Shown here one piece after another: positions 6,341 through 10,420 of a DNA stretch of 10,420 nt. Origin of the DNA: Desulfonatronaceae bacterium UBA663 (GTDB lineage: Bacteria > Desulfobacterota > Desulfovibrionia > Desulfovibrionales > Desulfonatronaceae); contig DBNV01000047.1 in the NCBI GenBank assembly GCA_002299865.1, positions 1-10,420 on the forward strand, read 5' to 3'. The notes below the pieces were generated by a model that searched no databases, was not told the DNA's origin, and saw only the letters and a list, made by a program, of their open reading frames with translations. Positions within the stretch are counted from its first letter, which is position 1. Every line of letters starts with the position of its first letter. Position numbers and translations under genes: made by a program.

Positions 6341-6760
6341 GTGACCATTAAGCCGCAACTTTTTCAGAACATGCTCCGGGTCTACGGCCATCATTTGGAC
6401 CAGGGCCGGAGGATGGCGCGTTATCGCATGTTGCTTCAGCAAGCCCTGCCCAGCGGGGACGTGGTCACCCCGTCCAAGGATTCGAGAAGAAAGCAATTGG
6501 TGGAAAAAATTGCCCGCGAGATCATGGAAAGTCTGATGGTTTCGGAGAGTGCCAACCCGGTGGTGGAGGAAATCAAAAAAGAGTTGCAACGTGAGTTTGG
6601 GTTCCCCATGGAGTTCAGATACCCTCCTCTGGCCACGGAGATCCAGATCTTGCGCAAGGAGGGAGAGGAACTTCAGGAAATCACCGGAGATGAGAAACGC
6701 GCCGTCCTCGAAAAACTCTGGCGCATCACGTTGAATACGGTCAATGAAACCATGATTTGA
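6341..6760 (+). CDS. DVU0524-family FlgM-associated protein
   Basis: This 139-residue protein starts with GTG behind GAGGAG. I recognise it as the small protein found beside flgM in Desulfovibrio (DVU0524 type), recalled by name only. No signal peptide or membrane segment is visible. It is charged and mostly helical: residues about 49-70 (SRRKQLVEKIAREIMESLMV) and 80-90 (EEIKKELQREF) look amphipathic. A conserved-looking FPMEFRYPP segment follows, then a second charged helical stretch to the C-terminus. It is the first gene behind the sigma-28 promoter and sits 18 bp before flgM, so the two are probably made together. A role with FlgM, sigma-28 or late export substrates is inferred from context; the biochemical function is unknown to me. 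Confidence 0.75.
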   Translation: MTIKPQLFQNMLRVYGHHLDQGRRMARYRMLLQQALPSGDVVTPSKDSRRKQLVEKIAREIMESLMVSESANPVVEEIKKELQREFGFPMEFRYPPLATEIQILRKEGEELQEITGDEKRAVLEKLWRITLNTVNETMI

Positions 6761-6765
6761 GCATT

Positions 6766-6770
6766 GGGAG
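6766..6770 (+). promoter_or_regulatory. Ribosome binding site fixing the flgM start at 6779
   Basis: GGGAG lies 8 nt before ATG 6779. A longer reading from TTG 6764 would start upstream of this site and lacks its own, so the ATG is preferred. Confidence 0.75.
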
Positions 6771-6778
6771 AAAATGGC

Positions 6779-7087
6779 ATGCAAATCAAAAACCTGACGG
6801 ACATGTTCCGCCCCGTGGAAAATTCGGAAAATCGCGCCTTAAAAAATAAGGTCGACAGGGCTTCCCGAGACGAGTCTTCGCCAAAAGGCGACCGGGTCAA
6901 TCTGTCCCAGGCGGCGCAACTATACAAGGCCGCGCAACAGACGGCTCAAGACAGTTCCGGAGTCCGCAGCGACGTGGTTGGACAGATCAAGGAGCAGGTG
7001 GCTGACGGTACCTACAAGATGAACGCCCGCAAGACTGCGGAAAAAATGCTGGCCCAGGAACTCGCCTTGTGGGGTAAAAACAAGTAA
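6779..7087 (+). CDS. flgM: Anti-sigma-28 factor FlgM
   Basis: FlgM binds sigma-28 (FliA) and keeps late flagellar genes off until the hook-basal body is complete and FlgM is exported. The product is 102 residues from ATG 6779. The N-terminal half is polar and probably disordered. The family block DRVNLS is at residues 38-43. The sigma-binding region follows: VRSDVVGQIKEQVADGTY at 62-79, then a last helix (ARKTAEKMLAQELAL). Length and motif order are normal for FlgM. It is the second gene of the sigma-28-driven pair, so FlgM is likely made under control of its own target. It converges on fliW with 31 bp between the two stops. Confidence 0.92.
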   Translation: MQIKNLTDMFRPVENSENRALKNKVDRASRDESSPKGDRVNLSQAAQLYKAAQQTAQDSSGVRSDVVGQIKEQVADGTYKMNARKTAEKMLAQELALWGKNK

Positions 7088-7118
7088 GGGCGAAGCAAGA
7101 CCGCGCTCAAGGCTTATG
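7088..7118. other. Convergent gap between flgM and fliW
   Basis: Only 31 bp separate the flgM stop (+) from the fliW stop (-). I see no GC-rich stem followed by a T-run on either strand. Termination must lie inside the neighbouring genes, depend on Rho, or be incomplete. Confidence 0.55.
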
Positions 7119-7577
7119 TTATGGATCGCTGTTTTCCCTGGGTTTCAGACGCACCTGTGGGGGGTGGTGCAACAAGTTCTGCGGCACCTGCACGCCTCTG
7201 CGCGAACGAATATTGATCACCAACGGCCCGACCAAGTTAATGACCGCATCCTCGGGCTTGCCCGGCGGAATAGTCACCGTCGCCAGCACTACGGCCTCCC
7301 GGATGTTTTTTAAACGCAACAACTCTTGCTCCGCCGAGCCGATCCGAATGCGATAATCCGGAACAAACACGTAAGGATCCGTGACCATCAGGCCCAGATT
7401 CGGAGCCGTGCAGCTTTGCAGTAGGAAAAACACCGCATCATCCCGCAGGCGCAGCAACGCAAATTCCCGCTGCTGTTCAAAGCCCACCAGACCCTTGGGA
7501 AAGAGAATCAGGCGCTTCTCTTCCACATTCAGCGGTCCGACCCGGGAATGGATTATTTTTCCTGCTTTCTGGACCAT
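7119..7577 (-). CDS. fliW: Flagellar assembly factor FliW
   Basis: FliW is the protein antagonist of CsrA. It binds either CsrA or flagellin, so flagellin leaving the cell frees FliW to inhibit CsrA and permit flagellin translation. The 152-residue protein carries the family pattern LILFPKGLVGFEQQREFALL (about 23-42) and the TDPYVFVPDYRI segment typical of FliW. Length is normal, with a short polar C-terminal tail. ATG 7577 lies inside csrA, giving a 25-bp overlap in another frame. No clear Shine-Dalgarno precedes it, which fits coupling to csrA translation. It is the last gene of the flgK-flgL-csrA-fliW run. Confidence 0.93.
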   Translation of the reverse strand: MVQKAGKIIHSRVGPLNVEEKRLILFPKGLVGFEQQREFALLRLRDDAVFFLLQSCTAPNLGLMVTDPYVFVPDYRIRIGSAEQELLRLKNIREAVVLATVTIPPGKPEDAVINLVGPLVINIRSRRGVQVPQNLLHHPPQVRLKPRENSDP

Positions 7578-7792
7578 AGTTGCGTTGCCATGATCAAATC
7601 TTGGTCACTGGCCTGGACGGCCAGCAGGTTTTCTTCCTTGATCCGCAAATAAACTTCCTCGCGATACACGGTCAGGGCCTTGGGCACGTCCAGGCCGAGC
7701 TTGACCTGATTGCCCTGGACCTTGAGCACCGTGATCTTGATATCGTCTCCCAGGTGCAGACTTTCCCCCGCTTTTCGGGTCAAGATGAGCAT
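7553..7792 (-). CDS. csrA: Carbon storage/translational regulator CsrA
   Basis: CsrA is a small dimeric RNA-binding protein that recognises GGA in hairpin loops near ribosome sites and usually represses translation. With FliW it controls flagellin, and in many bacteria also carbon storage. The 79-residue protein starts MLILTRKAGESLHLGDD and keeps the two RNA-binding edges: L4 to R6 at the start and VYREEVY with R44. GNQVKLGLDVP is the core beta strand block. The C-terminal tail after about residue 55 is longer than in the 61-residue E. coli protein, and it encodes the overlap with fliW. It begins 37 bp after flgL. The nearest Shine-Dalgarno-like AAGG is about 14 nt from the ATG, unusually far. 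Confidence 0.95.
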   Translation of the reverse strand: MLILTRKAGESLHLGDDIKITVLKVQGNQVKLGLDVPKALTVYREEVYLRIKEENLLAVQASDQDLIMATQLWSRKQEK

Positions 7793-7829
7793 GGTTTTTG
7801 GTCTTGCCTTGCGTGTTCAGGATCGTTTG

Positions 7830-9338
7830 TTAGAGATAGTTGACCAGACTCATGCGCATGATGATGGAGGAAGACTTGAGCACCGCCTCGTAGGTGATCT
7901 GCTGCATGGCCATTTTGGTCATCAGGTCGGCCACGTCCACGTCTTCGATCTTGCCCTTGCGTTCCCGGGCGTTGAGTTGCAGTCCGTGCAGGACGCTGTC
8001 GGTCAGGGTGAGACGATTCTTCCGCGCCCCGACACCGGCCAGATAGGTGGTGATGTGCTGATGGGCGTCAGTCAGCTCTGCCAGGGTCTGCTGTACTCCC
8101 TGCTGGGTGTTCGTTTCCAGATAGCCGATCAACCGGCCCACGGTCTCGAACAAATTGGCGCCGGCCTTGCCAAGGTTCGCCGGCCGGCCGTTGTGCAACC
8201 CGCCGAAAACATCCTTGCCGATGTTGTTCATCTGAATGGTTTCGTTCTGGGAGATCTCCACATGGATCAGGGCGCGGTTGGGGCGAATGACGAATTGATC
8301 GCCCACTGCTGGGTTTGGTCCTGCAAGCTGAAGAAAACCGCCGGGAACAGGCAAAGAGGCTGGTGGTCCCGCGGGCGCGGTATTGCCTGTAGTCCAATTT
8401 CGGCCGCCATCCGTGCTGTAAGAGTAGCCGATGTTCGCCCCGACACCCCCGCCGACACTATCAATACGCACCAGGACGTTATTTCGAAACGATCCTGAGG
8501 CTGAGGGAGTGAGCCCTGCCACAGCACCGAAATACTCAACAGCGACCTGGTCCTTGTCATCGCCTTGGTAGCTGGCCGTAGGCCGCACCCAGAGCCATGT
8601 GCCCGAGGTATCGTTGAAGTCAACGGCAGAGTTCGCGGATACCATCCGCCCTGCGGCGAGAGTGATTTGCACCCCCCCAAGGTTCATCACCACTGGTGCG
8701 CCTAGAGTGGCGGAGACCGGAAGGGTGCCTTGCGTCCAGGTCTCCCCGCCATTGTCGGAGTACCTGAAGTTCAAGTCAGTAGCCCCGGTCTCCCCAGTTT
8801 CAAGAAATTGCACCAGGATCGTATTTCCAGCCCCTTCAGAGATGCCGAGGATGTCTTTGCTACGGATGCTTCCGTCGTTGCTCTGCGCGAACAAGGCTTC
8901 CCTAAACGCCGGCGTGTCGATCTTGTGGCCGGAATAAATGTATTTGCCCTCGTAGGATGCGTTGGAGAGCATGATCAATTGTTGATAGAGTTGGCGGGCC
9001 TCGTAAGAGATCTGTTTTCTGTTCTCCCTGCTCAAGGTGCCGGTGGCCCCTTGTTGGGCCAGTTCCTTGAGCCGGGTGCTGATGATGCTGACCTGCATCA
9101 GGTTTTCATCAGCCAGGTTCAGCCAGCCCTGGGCCGTGTCCACGTTCTTGCGGTACTGGTCCAGGGATTTGATGGTGTCCCGATAGGACAGCACGCGGGC
9201 CATGCCGATGGGGTTGTCCGAGGGCCGATTGATTTCCTTCTGGCTGGACGCCTTCAGGTGCAACTCCATCAATCCGGCCAGGGAATGGTTCATGTGGGTG
9301 AGCATGTTCGCATAGATGTTGCGATGGCTGACACGCAC
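7830..9338 (-). CDS. flgL: Flagellar hook-filament junction protein FlgL (HAP3), enlarged
   Basis: FlgL forms the second junction ring between hook and filament, outside the cell, after export by the flagellar type III apparatus. The N-terminus MRVSHRNIYANM and residues up to about 150 (SQKEINRPSDNPIGMARVLSYR, then coiled-coil helices) are the D0/D1 part. Residues about 370-502 give the matching C-terminal helices, ending in SIIMRMSLVNYL. The 502 residues far exceed the roughly 300 of enterobacterial FlgL. The excess is a central insertion (about 165-355) with two related modules bearing Asp-box-like S-x-[DN]-G-G-x-x-W motifs, expected to be surface exposed. It starts with GTG behind GGAGGA, which overlaps the flgK stop, so the two genes are probably coupled. 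Confidence 0.92.
   Translation of the reverse strand: MRVSHRNIYANMLTHMNHSLAGLMELHLKASSQKEINRPSDNPIGMARVLSYRDTIKSLDQYRKNVDTAQGWLNLADENLMQVSIISTRLKELAQQGATGTLSRENRKQISYEARQLYQQLIMLSNASYEGKYIYSGHKIDTPAFREALFAQSNDGSIRSKDILGISEGAGNTILVQFLETGETGATDLNFRYSDNGGETWTQGTLPVSATLGAPVVMNLGGVQITLAAGRMVSANSAVDFNDTSGTWLWVRPTASYQGDDKDQVAVEYFGAVAGLTPSASGSFRNNVLVRIDSVGGGVGANIGYSYSTDGGRNWTTGNTAPAGPPASLPVPGGFLQLAGPNPAVGDQFVIRPNRALIHVEISQNETIQMNNIGKDVFGGLHNGRPANLGKAGANLFETVGRLIGYLETNTQQGVQQTLAELTDAHQHITTYLAGVGARKNRLTLTDSVLHGLQLNARERKGKIEDVDVADLMTKMAMQQITYEAVLKSSSIIMRMSLVNYL
8385..8483 (-). repeat. FlgL module B with Asp-box motif (residues 286-318)
   Basis: Residues 286-318 align without gaps with residues 172-204, exactly 114 residues apart, with 11 of 33 identical and several conservative changes. 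The motif S308-T-D310-G-G312-R-N-W315 fits the Asp-box pattern S-x-D-x-G-x-x-W exactly. The repeat is visible in protein but not in DNA, so it is an old duplication. Confidence 0.65.
8727..8825 (-). repeat. FlgL module A with Asp-box-like motif (residues 172-204)
   Basis: This is the first of two related modules in the FlgL insertion. Its motif S194-D-N196-G-G198-E-T-W201 has Asn where the Asp-box has Asp. Both modules are followed by a segment with LPV, then GG and a hydrophobic strand, ending in a VRP or IRP turn. Confidence 0.6.
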
Positions 9339-9341
9339 GGG

Positions 9342-9347
9342 TCCTCC
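9342..9347 (-). promoter_or_regulatory. flgL ribosome binding site overlapping the flgK stop
   Basis: On the - strand, TAGGAGGACCCGTG contains the flgK stop TAG (9349-9347), the Shine-Dalgarno GGAGGA (9347-9342) and the flgL GTG (9338-9336). Spacing after GGAGG is only 4 nt. Its GGA cores are also what CsrA-type proteins recognise, although no hairpin has been shown here. Confidence 0.7.
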
Positions 9348-10420
9348 TACTTCATGGCCAAGAGGGTCTGGAACATCTGGTCTGCGACGGATATGAGCTT
9401 GGCCGCAGCGCTGTAGGAATGCTGGAATTTGATCAGATTGCTCATTTCCTCGTCCAGGTTCACGCCGGATCTTTCCTCCTGGCGGTTGTTCAGATCCGTA
9501 GCCAGAGCTTTCTGATAATTAAAGTTGAACCTGGCGTTGGCCGTATCCGCGCCCACATTGCCCACCAGTGAGTTGTAGTAATCGGAAATGCTCTGCATGG
9601 TCCTGCCTTCAAAGGACGTCTTAAAGCTCACCCTGGCGTATTGCAGCGTGGCCAGGGCCTTGGCCGTGGCGTTGTCGCCCCTGTTGATCTCTCCGGCCCC
9701 GTTCACATGCCCGGCATTGATGAAGTTTAAGTTGTTGAACACGGTCTGATTCATGCTCAAGCCGCGGGCATCCTGGCCCGCGAAAAAGGTGTTGATGCCC
9801 AGTGCCGCGAGAAGGCCGGTGGAGTCGGAGCCGAAGGCAAAGGATTCTCCGGCGTTGCGCGCTGTGATCTGAAGGCGATTGTTTACAATTTCAGCAGTGA
9901 CAGCAGCGCCACTGTTATTGATGGCATCTCTTACATTTTCAAGGCTATGCAAAGCCGGATTAAAATTTTGTATGCCCAAAGCCCCGTCGAAGTCCAACTG
10001 GAAACCCGGCCTGATCGGTTGTCCATGGGTATCATACATCCAAATGGTCAAGTTTCCTTGCTGCAGTTTGTCCCCATAAAACAAGCCGGCAGTAAGACTG
10101 CTTAATGCCGCCCCGGTATTTGACACCCCAGATGTTCCCAAAACATTTGTAAATTTCTGCAGCCCCGCGCCTTGGCTGTGGATGCGGTTCACTTCCCAAG
10201 CCAGGGTTTGGGCCAGAGAGTCCAGCTTTTCGCGGTACTTTCCGACGTAATCGTCACGAAAATTGAACAGTCCGGCCAAGCTGCCCCCCACGGCCCGGCG
10301 TTCGTTGTCCTTGCCGTTGGAGTGGATTTGCGGGGTGATATTCATGAACGAGGAGGTGTTTTCATACCAATACAGGCCATTTTTGGGCACAATGGTGAAC
10401 TTGTCGCCAGTAGCCAAGTT
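9347..10420 (-). CDS. flgK: Flagellar hook-associated protein 1 FlgK, C-terminal part (cut at the window edge)
   Basis: FlgK forms the first junction ring between hook and filament. The reading frame runs out of the window at 10420, so the 357 residues seen are the C-terminal portion; the TTG at 10417 is not a true start. Visible parts are the end of a beta-rich domain (ATGDKFTIVPKNGLYW), the helical segment GGSLAGLFNFRDDYVGKYREK with LAQTLAWEVNRIHSQG typical of FlgK, a variable beta domain (roughly visible residues 110-240), and the C-terminal D0/D1 helices RSGVNLDEEMSNLIKF...VADQMFQTLLAMK. The N-terminal D0/D1 region and promoter lie outside. It is followed by flgL with 8 bp between stop and start codon. 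Confidence 0.94.
   Translation of the reverse strand, partial: NLATGDKFTIVPKNGLYWYENTSSFMNITPQIHSNGKDNERRAVGGSLAGLFNFRDDYVGKYREKLDSLAQTLAWEVNRIHSQGAGLQKFTNVLGTSGVSNTGAALSSLTAGLFYGDKLQQGNLTIWMYDTHGQPIRPGFQLDFDGALGIQNFNPALHSLENVRDAINNSGAAVTAEIVNNRLQITARNAGESFAFGSDSTGLLAALGINTFFAGQDARGLSMNQTVFNNLNFINAGHVNGAGEINRGDNATAKALATLQYARVSFKTSFEGRTMQSISDYYNSLVGNVGADTANARFNFNYQKALATDLNNRQEERSGVNLDEEMSNLIKFQHSYSAAAKLISVADQMFQTLLAMK

Noticed and set aside
8280..8846. Sialidase or glycosidase domain in FlgL from the Asp-box motifs
   Set aside because: Two Asp-box-like hairpins without catalytic residues or propeller length do not support an enzyme. They are reported only as a structural motif.
7710..9416. 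Open frames on the + strand across flgL (262 and 228 codons)
   Set aside because: They are shadows of flgL: the - strand frame carries clear FlgL ends and the + strand translations resemble nothing.

Overview
The window reads as chromosomal DNA of a flagellated, GC-rich, Gram-negative bacterium, most probably a sulfate-reducing Desulfobacterota of the Desulfovibrio type. The order flgK-flgL-csrA-fliW facing flgM plus a DVU0524-like gene is the arrangement I recall from Desulfovibrio, and the proteins look like that group. This assignment is inference from gene order and protein recognition, not from a database search.

Left part (1-3930): alpha-glucan metabolism on the + strand. glgB (glycogen branching enzyme, GH13) is bracketed by two copies of a 47-bp REP-like double-hairpin repeat. 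They differ only in the three loop bases of one hairpin, which read as an inversion of that hairpin. After a 174-bp gap comes malQ (4-alpha-glucanotransferase, GH77), whose start lies inside a set of nested dyads.

Middle (3927-6283): malQ overlaps by ATGA with a secreted TPR protein, which overlaps by ATGA with a secreted L,D-transpeptidase-fold enzyme. Both exported proteins end in related NTF2-like domains. The second has the layout of the epsilonproteobacterial shape enzymes Csd6/Pgp2. The three genes look translationally coupled, which links a cytoplasmic glucan enzyme to cell-wall remodelling. The TPR gene carries a perfect 21-bp inverted repeat inside its Pro-rich linker codons.

Right part (6291-10420): flagellar genes. 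A near-consensus sigma-28 promoter at 6291-6318 drives a short DVU0524-like gene and flgM (anti-sigma-28). Converging on them from the other strand are flgK (cut by the window edge), flgL, csrA and fliW. FlgK and FlgL form the hook-filament junction. FliW and CsrA form the partner switch that ties flagellin translation to assembly, and FlgM ties sigma-28 activity to hook completion, so two flagellar checkpoints face each other across 31 bp. FlgL is enlarged to 502 residues by a central insertion with a duplicated Asp-box-like module.

No tRNA, rRNA, CRISPR array, transposase or phage gene was seen. The most unusual items are the palindrome inside the TPR gene, the REP-like pair around glgB, the twin NTF2-domain envelope operon and the FlgL insertion.
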